Source: CAVVEC01 sp963747105
GTDB taxonomy: Bacteria > Acidobacteriota > Terriglobia > Terriglobales > Acidobacteriaceae
DNA: 64,000 nucleotides
NCBI GenBank assembly: GCA_963747105.1
Contig: CAVVEC010000006.1
Coordinates: 186,001-250,000 of the forward strand
Reading direction: 5' to 3'
This document shows, one piece after another, positions 17,947 through 28,270 of this stretch. The stretch's first letter is position 1; each line of letters opens with the position of its first letter. The translations under genes and the position numbers were made by a program. The notes beneath the pieces are model-generated. The model saw only the letters and a program-made list of their open reading frames with translations, did no database searches and was not told where the DNA came from.

Positions 17947-20398
17947 CTAATTCCTCAGCGTCTTTCCCGTCTTCAGCGTGTACTGGATTCGTTCTTGGGT
18001 TTTCTTCTCTCCGCACAGCGATTTGAACGCCTCCCGCTCCAGATCGAGGATGTATTGCTCGCTCGACCGGCGTGCCCGGCGAAACGTTTCCGCCGCACAG
18101 CACTTCGGCAATCTTGTTGCCATCTTGACCTCGTAGTCGGTGATGTAGTCGCCCTGGCGCATCAGGTGCACTCCCATCTTCAGCGTCGCCAGAATGTTTT
18201 CTCCGGGCGCGGGAATGTCGGTGCGCGGCATGGGCGGTTCGTAGCCCGCGCGGACCATCTCCAGCGCCCGCGCCTTGGCGTCGGCCAGCACGCGCTCGCG
18301 GTTCATGGTGATCTCGTCGCCTCGGAGAGGAAGCCGAGGCTGCGCGCCTCGTTGGCCGAAGTGGCGAGACCTTGGCCATGCCGATGGTCTCGAAGCTCTT
18401 CTTCATGGCTTCCATCATTTCGACGGAATCGCCGCTTCGCCAGCACCTGCGCCGCGAGCTGAACTGCCGCGCTGTCCACCGCGCGCAGCAGCATCTCTTT
18501 GCATCCGCCGCCGCCCGGCAGCAGCCCGACGCCGACTTCCACCAGTCCCATGTAAAGTTCGGCGTGCGGCTTGCGCGCGGCCGCGTGCAGCGAAATTTCG
18601 CAGCCTCCGCCCAGCGACATGCCCGAAAGGCGCGGCCACCACCGGCTTGGGCGAGAACTTAATGGCCTGGGTCATCCCCTGGAACTGGCGGATGGCGAGG
18701 TCAATGTCATCCCATTCTTCGTCCTGAATGCCGACATCAGCAGCAGCATCAGGTTGGCGCCGACGGAAAAATTCGTGGCGTCGTTGGTAATGACGAAGGC
18801 GTCAAAATGTCATCCCGGGCCGCCGGGTTTCAGCGTCTGCGAGATCAGTTGCACGATGTCGCTGCCGAGCGAGTTCATCTTGGAATGAAACTCAATGCAA
18901 GCGACGCCATCGCCGAGATCCACCAGCGACGCGCCGGAATTCTTCTTCACCACACCGTTGGATTTCTTCGCACCTCGACCGACCACACTCCGCTCGGGAC
19001 TTGAACCGGTTCCCAGTTGCCAGTGCATAGATCCCAGTAGGCGCGGCCGGACGCGGCTTTCGTAGCGCTCCGCGTACCAGGAGCTCCTTGCCTGAGGCCA
19101 GCAGCTTCTCGACGTTGGCTGCGATCGGGCGGCCTTCCTTTCTTCATGCGCGCGACCGTGGTCTCGACGCCGGCCGCGTCCCACAGTTCGAACGGACCCA
19201 GTTCCCAGTTGAAGCCCAGGCGCATGGCGCGATCGATTTCGACCACGGAATCGGAAATCTCCGGAATGCGATTGGCGGAATAAGTCCACAGATCCGAGAG
19301 CGCCGTCCAGAGGAACGCGCGCGGCTCTGATCGCTTTTCTGCGGCGCGCTTCCATCAAGGCCAAGCAGCATGCGCAAGGCGCTCGCCGCGTTTCTTCGAC
19401 GTTCTTGGCCATTTCGAGCGCGGCGAAATTTCGGTCTGCTGCTGCGGATGGTACTCCAGCGTCTTCCAGTCGAGCCCGAGGCGTTCTTCTTTGCCCGCGT
19501 GCCTTGATCTTCTTGTAAAAGCCGCCGTTGGTTTTGTCGCCCAGCCATTTGCGCTCCAGCATCTGGCGGAAAAAAATCAGGCAACTTGCCAGGTGGCGCG
19601 GACGCTCGTCGCGCACAGTTGCGCATGAAATTCTGACGACCATGCCCGAAGGATGTCGAGCCCGACCAGGTCGATGGTGCGGAAGGTCGCGGACCTCGGC
19701 CAGCCCACGGCCGACCCGGTGAGCGCGTCCACTTCCTCGATCGTGAGGTCGATCTCCTGCATCAGCCGCATGGCATTCAGCACCGAGAACGTGCCGATGC
19801 GGTTGCCGATGAAATTAGGCGTGTCTTTGGCAAACACCACGCCCTTGCCCAAGGCGCAGGTCGGCAAAGTGAGCGATGGCGTCGATGGCGGCGCGGTCAG
19901 CTTTCTGGCGGTGGGGATGATCTCCAGCAGGCGCATGTAGCGCGGCGGATTGAAAAAATGCGTGCCAAACCAGCAGCGGCGGAAATCCTCGGAGAAGCCT
20001 TCGGCGATCTTCGCCACCGGCAGGCCGCTGGTGTTGGTGGTGATGATGGTGCCAGGCCTGCGCATCGCTTCCACTTTCCTCAGCAGCGCGCGCTTGATCT
20101 CGAGATTCTCGACGACGACTTCGATGATCCAGTCGACTTCGGCAGCCGCTTGAGGTTGTCCTCGAAGTTGCCGATGGTGACCAGACCGCGCGAGCGACGG
20201 CTCCATGAAGGCCGCAGGCTTGGACTTGCTCGCGGCCTCCAGCCCGGCTGCGCGATCTTGTTGCGCGCTGTGCCATCGGCATCCGGGGGAACGATGTCGA
20301 GCAGGAAGACTGGCACACCGGCATTGGCCAAGTGGGCGGCGATGCGCGCCCCCATGGTTCCGGCGCCCAGGACAGCAACCTTGTGAATAGCGGTTCAT
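17947..20398 (-). CDS. 3-hydroxyacyl-CoA dehydrogenase / enoyl-CoA hydratase fusion, heavily frameshifted
   Basis: Multifunctional beta-oxidation enzyme of roughly 800 residues with the dehydrogenase first. The NAD site is AIHKVAVLGAGTMGARIAAHLANAGVPVFLLD. Then come IIEVVVENLEIKRALLRKVE, ITTNTSGLPVAKIAEGFSEDF and GTHFFNPPRYMRLLEIIPT, and the C-terminal dehydrogenase helices (GDKTNGGFYKK, MRLGFNWELGPFELWDA). The hydratase part follows (NSGASLVDLGDGVACIEFHSKMNSLGSDI, MSLGGGCEISLHAAARKPHAELYMGLVEVGVGLLPGGGG). It ends at 17947 (ERIQYTLKTGKTLRN). More than ten frame breaks. Start at 20398, where an error directly follows the ATG. It leads the set continued by the thiolase and acyl-CoA dehydrogenase genes. 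Confidence 0.85.
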
Positions 20399-20581
20399 GA
20401 CAGAAAGACTCCGATGATCCCAATAGCAAAACGGAAAGCAACGAAAGCGGTAGTTGCGGAGTTTCAGTCGGGATCCATTAGTGCGGGAAAGCAAGGAAAT
20501 GCGCCCTAAAAACACGCGGGCGCGCGCCGTAAGATGTGGGGTGAGGATGGCAACGACGCGCGCCCTATTAAGTTGAGCTTC

Positions 20582-20610
20582 ATGCTAGACGCCGGGTTTC
20601 AGGAAGTCAA
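20582..20610 (-). promoter_or_regulatory. Candidate promoter for the beta-oxidation set
   Basis: On the minus strand TTGACT (20610-20605), 17-base spacer, TAGCAT (20587-20582). It would start transcription about 180 bases before the fusion gene. Confidence 0.4.
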
Positions 20611-20682
20611 GCAAAATCTTTTTGATTCAATAACATACATGGATTTCTAGATCACAACTTCGGCTCGCGCGCAAGGTTATGG

Positions 20683-20700
20683 ATCACACATGTGTGTGAT
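20683..20700. promoter_or_regulatory. Perfect palindrome ATCACACA-TG-TGTGTGAT
   Basis: Eight-base arms with a two-base centre, six bases past the Nudix stop codon and 73 bases upstream of the candidate promoter of the beta-oxidation set. It could be an operator for either unit. The half-site order is the inverse of a CRP site. Confidence 0.4.
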
Positions 20701-20705
20701 GTCAC

Positions 20706-21217
20706 TCAACCCTCCACCGCTAGAGCTGGGCGGTGATCTTTCACATACTCCTGGGCGCGGCGAACCATGTCCTTTTCCCCGCTGTAGGCCAGTTTCAACT
20801 CCGCTCCCTGCAATGGAATCCAAAGCGCGCGTTTGACCTCAATGCGCATCTCCGGCAGCGATTTCGTCGATCCGGCCCGAATTGTACCGCAGACAGATAA
20901 AAGCTGACAATCTTGAAGACCCGCTCCCCGTCTCCCCAGGTGCGCACATAAACGTACTTGATATCACCGAGCTTGGTGACGGGGATAGCAACGAGGCCCG
21001 TTTCTTCCAGAACCTCGCGGATGGCGGTTTGCTCGGGTTTTTCGCCCGGATCCACCAGCCCTTTGGGCAAAGCGAGTAACATTTTTTGCGATGTTTTCTT
21101 GTTGCCCTTTGCGGGAGGGGCTATGGGCGGCTCCTTTTGTGGCTCAATCGCCGCCATCTGCCAGCCTCGCTCTGTGCTCCGTACCACCACCCCTCCCGCC
21201 GAGATCTCCCGGGCCAT
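20706..21217 (-). CDS. Nudix hydrolase, one frameshift
   Basis: Cleaves nucleoside diphosphate-linked substrates. From ATG 21217 it reads MAREISAGGVVVRSTERGWQMAAIEP. The Nudix box is GLVDPGEKPEQTAIREVLEETGL (matches GX5EX7REUXEEXGU). Frame is lost near 20880; the correct frame continues RAGSTKSLPEMRIEVKRALWIPL and then LAYSGEKDMVRRAQEYV, ending at 20706. A 30-residue Pro/Lys-rich insert (PIAPPAKGNKKTSQKM) lies before the box. Divergent from the patatin gene. Substrate unknown. Confidence 0.85.
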
Positions 21218-21398
21218 GTGCTCCAAGTTATCAGAAACACGGGGGTTAGTCACTTGCGGCTGCAGCGCGAAGTAACCTCTCACCAGGTAACCATCGGCAC
21301 GCTGCCAGCCGCGATCCCCTCGTTCTAAAATGGCATCTAAGTTGCTGAATGTGAAGTGGAAGTACCGGGCACGAACCGGGATGATTGTGGGGTCATCC

Positions 21399-22322
21399 AT
21401 GAAGAGTCTGGGGAAGATCATTCGTTCGGTACAGGCATTCGGGCGCGAGCTGAGGATTTCCCCGATCCACGGCCCCGACGCGACCGGTGCCGGTATCGGT
21501 TTGGCGTTAGGCGGTGGCTTTGCCCGGGGCATCGCTCATGTAGGCGTCCTCAAAGTCCTCGAAGAAGAAAACATTCCCATCCGCTACATCGCCGGCACCA
21601 GCGTGGGTGCGCTCATTGGCGCCGCCTATTGCAGCGGGCTCTCGCCTGTGGAACTGGAGCATGTCGCCACCCACGTGCGTTTCAAGCATTTTGCCCGCTG
21701 GACGCTGTCGCGCTACGGATTCGCCAGCAACCAGCGCATGATCGGATTCCTGAACCAGCCTGCTGAAAGTCAAAACCTTCGAAGAATTGCGCATTCCGCT
21801 GGCGGTGACGGCCACCGATTTTTCGACCGGCGAAGGCGTCGTGTTTCATTCCGGCCCGCTGATCGATCCGGTGCGCGCCAGTTGCGCGTACCCGGGAATG
21901 TTTTTGCCGGTCAAGATTCGCGGACGTCTGCTGGTGGACGGCATGTTGTCCTACGCTGTGCCTGCCACTCGCCGCTGCGCCAAATGGGCGCGGATCGCGT
22001 GCTGGCGGTGCATCTGAAAGGAAAATGGACCAATGGCGAGGGCCCGCGCCACCTGTTCGATGTCATCGGCCAATGTTTTGCCATTGCCCAGGAAATGAAC
22101 AGCAGCCAGTGGAGACAGGCCGCCGACCTGGCTATCGAGCCCGATGTCAACGGATTCAAGTACGATGCTTTTGAACACAGCGCTGCGCTGGTGCGTGCGG
22201 GAGAAGCAGTGACGCGGGCCGCGCTGCCGGAGATCCGCAAGTGGCTGCAGACCGAACCCGCCCGTACCGTGAAGTTGCCCAGATCAGCGTCGCCGCAGCC
22301 CGTCGTGATGCCCGCCGATTGA
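21399..22322 (+). CDS. Patatin-like phospholipase, two compensating frameshifts
   Basis: Lipid acyl hydrolase with a Ser-Asp dyad. Oxyanion motif GGGFARG and nucleophile GTSVG are present near the N-terminus. Between about 21762 and 21966 the main frame is wrong; the next frame there reads FEELRIPLAVTATDFSTGEGVVF and ends with LLVDGMLSYAVPA, the catalytic Asp motif (usually DGG, here DGM). The main frame then resumes with MGADRVLAVHLKG. Start at 21399 (MKSLGKIIRS) is preferred because GGGG lies upstream; an in-frame ATG at 21330 has no binding site. No signal peptide, so cytoplasmic or membrane-associated. Confidence 0.82.
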   Translation: MKSLGKIIRSVQAFGRELRISPIHGPDATGAGIGLALGGGFARGIAHVGVLKVLEEENIPIRYIAGTSVGALIGAAYCSGLSPVELEHVATHVRFKHFARWTLSRYGFASNQRMIGFLNQPAESQNLRRIAHSAGGDGHRFFDRRRRRVSFRPADRSGARQLRVPGNVFAGQDSRTSAGGRHVVLRCACHSPLRQMGADRVLAVHLKGKWTNGEGPRHLFDVIGQCFAIAQEMNSSQWRQAADLAIEPDVNGFKYDAFEHSAALVRAGEAVTRAALPEIRKWLQTEPARTVKLPRSASPQPVVMPAD

Positions 22323-22387
22323 GTTGCTCGGCTGGAGCAGTTTCAGATTAAGCCGTGGCGCCCACATCGGGAACCTAGCCAGAGTCC

Positions 22388-22913
22388 CTACGTTTGCAGA
22401 ACCCGCGCCTGGCATGCCGAACACAGCCAGCTTTCCTTTAGATCGATCCACTCCACGGCATGGGATGGAGCCATGGCGCAACGATAATCATCACAGTGGG
22501 TCAAGCTGATGGTGTGTCCAATTTCATGGACGGCTTCCTTCAGCAAGCGCTCCCGCACCAGATTCGGGTCCGCGGGCAGCCCGTAGAATTCCTCCCGCAG
22601 GCGGTGCAGCGAAACCACGGCGCACGGGCCCCCCATCTGGGCCTCGCCGAAAACAAAAGTCAAGATCGGGATGTAGAGATCTACCGCGGCGACGCCGAGG
22701 ATCCGCCAGGAGCGCGGAGTGAGATGGCTTTGCATGCGGGCCAGGATTTCCGATGAATGATGCTGCTGGCGCTCGCCGTGAAAGGCAAATTCAGGGTCTA
22801 ATGCTTGCGGGAGAAGCTCGCAAGGCACACCAAATGTGTTGGCCAGGCCGGGTGCGAGATCCAGCAGCAACCGGCCGTCGATCTTTCCGATCGGCAGCAG
22901 TTGAAGAGTTCAT
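22388..22913 (-). CDS. Archaemetzincin family zinc metalloprotease
   Basis: Carries the archaemetzincin signature: HEIGHTISLTHC followed by C-x4-C-x-M and a distal CSAC (CDDYRCAM ... CSACQARV), which bind catalytic and structural zinc. Upstream text LPIGKIDGRLLLDLAPGLANTFG is the usual N-terminus. The ATG at 22913 overlaps the stop of the sigma-54 regulator (ATGA), and one base must be corrected near 22897 to enter the main frame. Last gene of the minus-strand cluster. Physiological substrate unknown. Confidence 0.82.
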
Positions 22914-24274
22914 CGCGTCTCAACGCTTGGTCGGCTCCAGCCGTACTTCTTCAGCTTATGGTGCAAGGTGACGCGGTCAATGTCCAGCATTTCCGCGGCC
23001 CGGGTCTGGTTGCCGCCGCACTCCTCCAGCACGCGCAGAATATGCGCCTTTTCCATCTCGTCCAGGCTCATGGGCGCGCCTTGGGGGCGGCGTTCTTGAA
23101 GGTGAAGTCGTGCTCGCGCAGCTCCGGCTCCTGCGCCACCACCATGGCGCGCTCCACTGCGTTCTCCAGTTCGCGCACATTGCCCGGCCAGTGGTACTGC
23201 TGCAGCAGGTCCATGGCGCCGGGAGCCACGCGCACGATCTTCTTGTTCATCTGCGCGAGAACTTGCGCACGAAATGGTCCACCAGCAGCGGAATATCGTC
23301 CCGGCGCTCGCGCAAGGCCGGCAACTCAATGCGGAAGACGTTCAGCCGGTAGATACAGATCGGGACGGAAGTTTCCTTCTTCGATCAGCTTCTCCAGGTC
23401 TTTGTTGGTGGCGGCCACGCAGCGGAAGTCCACCTTGATGGGCTGGTTGCCGCCGACGCGCACGATCTCGCGCTCCTGCAGCACGCGCAGCAGGTCGGTC
23501 TGGGTCTTCAGGCTGATGTCGCCGATTTCGTCGAGGAAGACCGTGCCGCCCTCGGCGATCTCGAACTTGCCCTTCTTGCGATACTGCGCGCCGGTGAACG
23601 CGCCCTTCTCGTGGCCGAACAGCTCGCTCTCCAGCAGCGTCTCGGTCAAGCGCTCCGCAGTGGATGGCCACCAGCGGATTGAAGCGCCGCGGGCTCTGCG
23701 CGTGGATGGCGCGCGCCACCAGTTCTTTGCCGGTGCCGCTTTCGCCGGTGATGAGCACGGTGGCGTCGGTGGGGCCGACGGTCTCGATGGCCTCGAACAC
23801 CTTCTTCATGGCCGCGCTCTGCCCCACCATCTCGTCCGGCCGCGCCACTTCGGCCACCGTCTCCCGCAGGCGCACATTCTCGTCCGCGCCATGCGCGGTG
23901 CGCCAGCGCGTTGTGCACAGATGCGCGATCTCGTCCGGGTCGAAGCGGCTTGGTCACGTAGTCGTAGGCGCCGTTCTTCAGCGCCGGCACCGCGGTCTCC
24001 ACCGAGGCGTATCCGGTCATGATGATGACGATCAGCTCGGGATCGATCTCGTGGATGCCGCCGCTGCAGCTCGATGCCGTCGGTGCCGCGCATCTTGATG
24101 TCCACCAGCGCCACGTCCCAGGGGTGCTCGGCCAGGCGCTGCAGTGCCTCGCTGCGCGCTCTCCGCGGTGCCGACCTCGTAGCCTTCTTCGCGGAACCAT
24201 TTGCCCAGCGAATCGCGCACGCTCCTTTCATCGTCCACCACCAGCAGGCTTGCTTTGCTACCAGTTGCCGTCAT
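22910..24274 (-). CDS. Sigma-54-dependent response regulator (NtrC family), frameshifted
   Basis: Receiver domain (LLVVDDERSVRDSLGKWFREEGYEV; phospho-Asp in DVALVDIKMRGTDGIEL; MTGYASVETAVPALKNGAYDYVTKP). AAA+ domain follows with Walker A GESGTGKE, the sigma-54 contact loop ELFGHEKGAFTGA, Walker B GGTVFLDEIGD and sensor GNVRELEN. A Fis-type HTH ends it (ILRVLEECGGNQTRAAEMLDIDRVTLHHKLKKYGW). It activates sigma-54 promoters when phosphorylated. At least six frame breaks. Its ATG at 24274 shares one base with the kinase stop (TGATG), so the pair is coupled and surely cognate. Confidence 0.9.
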
Positions 24275-25965
24275 CACTCACCTCGCTTTTCCTGCCGTGG
24301 CAGCCGGGCGCTGCCGCCACTTCCGCGTACGCATCCACCGGCAGAGTGATGGTGAACTTGGTTCCCCGCCCAGGCTTCGGACTCGACGTCGATGCGCCCG
24401 CGGTGGCGCTCGGCGATGCCTTTGCTGATGGCCAGTCCCAGTCCCACTCCGTGGCCTTTTTCCTTGGTGGTAAAGAAGGGCTCGAACAGGTTGGGCAGAA
24501 TCTCTGCGGGGATGCCCACGCCGTCGTCCTCGCACTTCCAATTGCACCGAGCTGACCTCCGGCACCATGCGGCTGCGCACCCACAGGTTGCCGCCGTGGG
24601 GCAGGGCGTCGATGGCATTCATCATCAGCGCCAGCAGCAGTTGCTCGATCTGCGCCGGGATCGCACTGCACCTGCGGCAGGTCTTCGGCCAGGTCTGCGG
24701 CTGGAGTTGCACGTTGTTCAGCTCGGTCTGGTGCTGCACCAGGCGCACGCAGCGGTCGATCACCTGGTTCAAGTCCAGCCCATTGCAGGTTCATGGGCGA
24801 GGAGCGGGAGAAGGTCAGCAGGTTGCGCACGATTTCGCCGCAGCGCCGGCTCTCGCTCTCGATCAGCTCCAGGCGATCCGCGCACCTCGTCGCGGCGCTT
24901 GGCGTCTCCAGCCGTCGCGGTCCAGCCATTTGCGCAGCAGCTTGGCGTAGGTCAGGATGCCGGCCAGCGGATTGTTGATCTCGTGCGCCACCGTGGCCGC
25001 CAGCTTGCCGATGGAGGCCATCTTTTCCGACTTGCATCACCTGCTGGTGGGCGTGCTTGAGCTCGCGGGTTTTGTCGCTCGACGCGAGCTTCCAGCGTCT
25101 GCGCCCAGGCGTCGATCTCCTCGCGCGCCTCGCGCAATTGCCGGCTCATCTGGTTGAAGGAAAGCGCCAGCTCGCCCAGTTCGTCGCGGGAGACGATATC
25201 GAGCTGATATCCGAGCTGGCCGTCGCGTCAACCGCTCGGTGCCGCGCTTTAAGCTTCTTCACCGGGATGTGCACCACCCGCCAGACGAAGATTCCGCTCA
25301 GCACCGCGATCAGCACCACCGCGAACACGGTGTAGGCCAGCATGCGGACGCTGCTTTCCGCGCAGGTCGGCATCGGCGCGCGCCAGCGACACATTCGGTG
25401 TCGAGCACGCCCAGCACTTGCTGCTCCGCCGGGTGCGCATGGCATTCTGCCGTCGAGCACGAAGGCTGGTTCTCGATGGGGGTGATGATCCCCAGCACGC
25501 GGTGTCCGTCAGGCTTGAAAATGCGGAAGCGATCGGGACGGTTGAGCTTGGTCAGCGGCTGCGCCTGCGCGTGGCAGGCGTAGCAGGATTCCGCGCTTTC
25601 TTGTCGACGTAGGTGTTGACCTCGGCGCTGTCGCTGGAAAAGCTGATCCGGCCTTCCTGATTGATGATGCGAATGCGCACCACCCCGGGCTCGCTGGCCA
25701 TGGTGTTGATGGAGCGATAGAGCGCCTCGCGGTCATTGCGCAGCATGTGATAGGTGGTGGCGTGCTGGATGACGTCGCTCATGCGCTCGGCGGCGAGCAG
25801 CGTGGCCGCTTCCAGATGCCGGCGGTGCAGGCGGATGTTCAGATAGCCCAGCAGCGCGAAGATCACCACCATCCCCGCCAGCAGCAGCACGATCAGCTTG
25901 GCGCTCAGGGTGTTCCCAACCGCCTCCAGCGGATTCACTTGCCCGGCAACATCTCCGGACGCCAT
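24274..25965 (-). CDS. Membrane sensor histidine kinase with two heme c-type motifs, frameshifted
   Basis: First membrane helix near residues 20-46 (KLIVLLLAGMVVIFALLGYL), second before VVHIPVKKL. The periplasmic domain between them contains CYACH (CxxCH) and CSTAECH (Cx4CH), suggesting covalent heme and redox or gas sensing. A HAMP-like linker and coiled coil (LREAREEIDAWAQTLEARVE) lead to the H-box AHEINNPLAGILTYAK. The ATPase boxes follow (NAIDALPHGG, DDGVGIPAEILPNLFEPFFTTK, GVGLGLAI). About eight frame breaks. The CYACH site appears only after removing one base near 25595. Starts four bases after the NrfD stop. Confidence 0.87.
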
Positions 25966-25969
25966 GGGA

Positions 25970-27141
25970 TCAATCTCCTGCTACCGGCTTGTTCCAGCGC
26001 CCGCGCCGGAACTGCGACTCGCTGCCGGCTGTCGCGTGCTCGCCTTCCGCGGGGAAGATGGGCAAATACTTGGCCGCCAGGCCGAACAGCGCGAAGCCGC
26101 CGGCCACGATCATGGCGGTCACCGCCATCTCCGTCCACTTGGGGACGTAGTGCATGCCCGCGGCGCCTTCCATGCCGGTGATGCTCACGTTCAGCCGATT
26201 GGTGATGAAACCCAGCACGGTCAGCACCGCCGCCAGGTAGAGCCCGCCCGCGCTCTCCCGGATGCGGCGCGTGAACAGCATCGCGATGGGCAGCAGCAAC
26301 CCCACCACCACCTCCAGCAGGAAGAGCTAGGTCTCATAGCGCGGCTGGAGCACCAGCTTCAGCACGCCGCGGTGGTAGAGGTCTTCGAAGCGCAGCACGG
26401 CGTAGACCGAAAGCACCACCGCCAGGATCCGCCCCAGATCGCTCAGCAGCGGCAACTCCAGTTGCCGGCGGAAGTATTTCGAGCTCATGTAGGACTCGAA
26501 GATGGTCATGGCCAGCCCGACGCCGATCGCGGAGATGAAGAAAAACACTGGCAGCAGGGGCGAATACCAGAAGGGATACAGCTTGTTGGGCATGATCAGA
26601 TAGAGCGTGCCCAGCGACGACTGATGCAGCGTGGAAAGAATCACGCCCAGGATCACGATGCGGGATCCCCACCGCGTGCAGGATGCGCAGCGGCCGCTCC
26701 AGCCGCAGGCGCTCGAAGACGATGGGTGCGAACTCCAGCGAGAGCACCGCGGTGTAGAGCATCACGCAGTAGGCCACCTCGAACATCACCGAGTGCGGGT
26801 TGCGCATGATGAGCGGGTGCCAGATGCGGTAGTAGCGGCCCAGGTCGAAGATCAGCGCCACGATACCAGCAGGTAGCCGAGGAAGGCGGTGAGCACCGCC
26901 GGGCGGATGATGGGCTTGAAGCGCTCGATGTGGAAGATGTGCACCGCGGCCATCAGCGTGAAGCCGCCGGCCGCCAGCATCACTCCGCACAGTACGTCGA
27001 AGCCTGACCCAGATGCCCCAGGGGAACTGGTCGCTCAGGTTGGTCGAGGCGCCCAGGCCGCGAGTGAAGCGCAGCACGGTGGCGTAGAAGCCCCGCCGCC
27101 ATGATGGCGAAGAAGACCACCTTCCACAGCGTGAACTTCAT
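25970..27141 (-). CDS. NrfD/HybB-type membrane quinone-interacting subunit, frameshifted
   Basis: Polytopic membrane protein of about 390 residues. Recognisable parts: STNLSDQFPWGIWVGFD, LILDLGRYYRIWHPLIMRNPHSVMFEVAYCVMLYTAVL-like segment, LSTLHQSSLGTLYLIMP, YSPLLPVFFFISAIGVGLAM, then ITGMEGAAGMHYVPKWTE near the end. These are conserved in the NrfD/PsrC/HybB family that exchanges electrons with quinones. Breaks near 27085, 27010, 26860, 26660 and 26330. Start at 27141 (MKFTLWKVVFF), 17 bases after the ferredoxin gene. Partner catalytic subunit is not in the window. Confidence 0.85.
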
Positions 27142-27158
27142 CAAGCTTCTGCTTCACG

Positions 27159-27920
27159 TTACTTCTCCTTCTCGTCTGTTTTCTTGCCTTCGGCGCCGGC
27201 GACTTTCTCGCGGCGGTTGGTGATCCACCAGATTCCGCCCAGCAGCACCCCGCCCAGCGCCACCAGGTCGGGAATGCGCGACAGCACGCGGAAGGTGTAG
27301 AGCGGCAGCGGCTCGCGCACCAGGTCGGTGCGATAGCCAAAAGTCTCGAAGGGCACCGAGGAGAGCAGCAAGACGCTGGTGCCGCCCACCTCTTCCAGGC
27401 CGTAGATGTGGTTCACATAGTTTCCGGGATTGTCGTGCAGGCGCTGCTTGGCTTCGGCGATCAACTCATCGCGATCGCCGAACTTCGTCGCGCCCGTGGG
27501 GCAGACTTCGGCGCAGGCGGTCATCTTGCCCGCCGCCAGCCGGTCGGCGCACATGTCGCACTTGCGGACCGCCGGCAGCGCCTTTTCCCACTCGTATTTG
27601 GGCACGCCGAAAGGACAAGCCGCCACGCAGTAGCGGCAGCCCATGCAGCGCACTTCTTCGTAGATCACCGGGCCGGCTTTGGTCTTGCGCAGCGCGCCCA
27701 CCGGACACACCGAGGCGCAGGTCGGGTCCTCGCAGTTCATGCACAGGCGGCGCATGAACTTATCGCCCTTGGTCTGGACCACGTGAACTTGTGCGCCGAC
27801 TGCACTTGCTCGGCGGCGATGGCGTCGTTGTAAGGCAGCTTGTTACGCTCCGCGCACGCCTGCTCGCAGGCTTTGCAGCCGATGCAGAGTCGTGGCGTCA
27901 TATAGAATGGCTTTGCTCAT
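27159..27920 (-). CDS. 4Fe-4S ferredoxin subunit (HybA/NrfC-like), frameshifted
   Basis: Electron-transfer subunit with four cysteine groups for four [4Fe-4S] clusters: CIGCKACEQAC, CMNCEDPTCASVC, CMGCRYCVAAC and CDMCADRL...CAEVC. A single membrane helix near the C-terminus (VALGGVLLGGIWWIT) followed by a charged tail would anchor it. No twin-arginine signal is seen at MSKAILYDATT, so it may face the cytoplasm. Two base errors, near 27885 and 27782, separate the N-terminal cluster from the rest. Forms a unit with the NrfD gene downstream. Confidence 0.88.
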
Positions 27921-28270
27921 GGAATTGTCTCCTCGCTGCTCCCAGGTAGGATTTCCGCTCCTGCGGAATAAGGAAAGAAGCGAGGCGAACCTCGCCCGAA
28001 ATGGACCGGGGAACGGTGCACGACCGCTTGGGCGCGGCGGCTGAAAAGAAAGAACCGGGCCCGGGAACTTGGAAACTCAGACCGGTTTGGGCTCTTCCCG
28101 TGGGGAAAGCACACAGAGGGGATTCCCGGCTGGCTATGGATCGGCCGGTTTTCCGTTCCATTCGCCGAATTGCGCCGGGCATTTTCATGACTCACCGTCG
28201 CGCTTTCTGGGACCGCTGGCCGACAGTCGTGTCGCGCAACAGCGGGCCGTGCGCGTCAGGAACAGCCAAT
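27921..28270. other. 350-base gap between cytochrome and ferredoxin genes
   Basis: No convincing gene, repeat or terminator. GGAG lies ahead of the ferredoxin ATG. The sequence is GC-rich with several short palindromes (for example GGGCCCGGG near 28059), none with a T-run. Confidence 0.5.
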
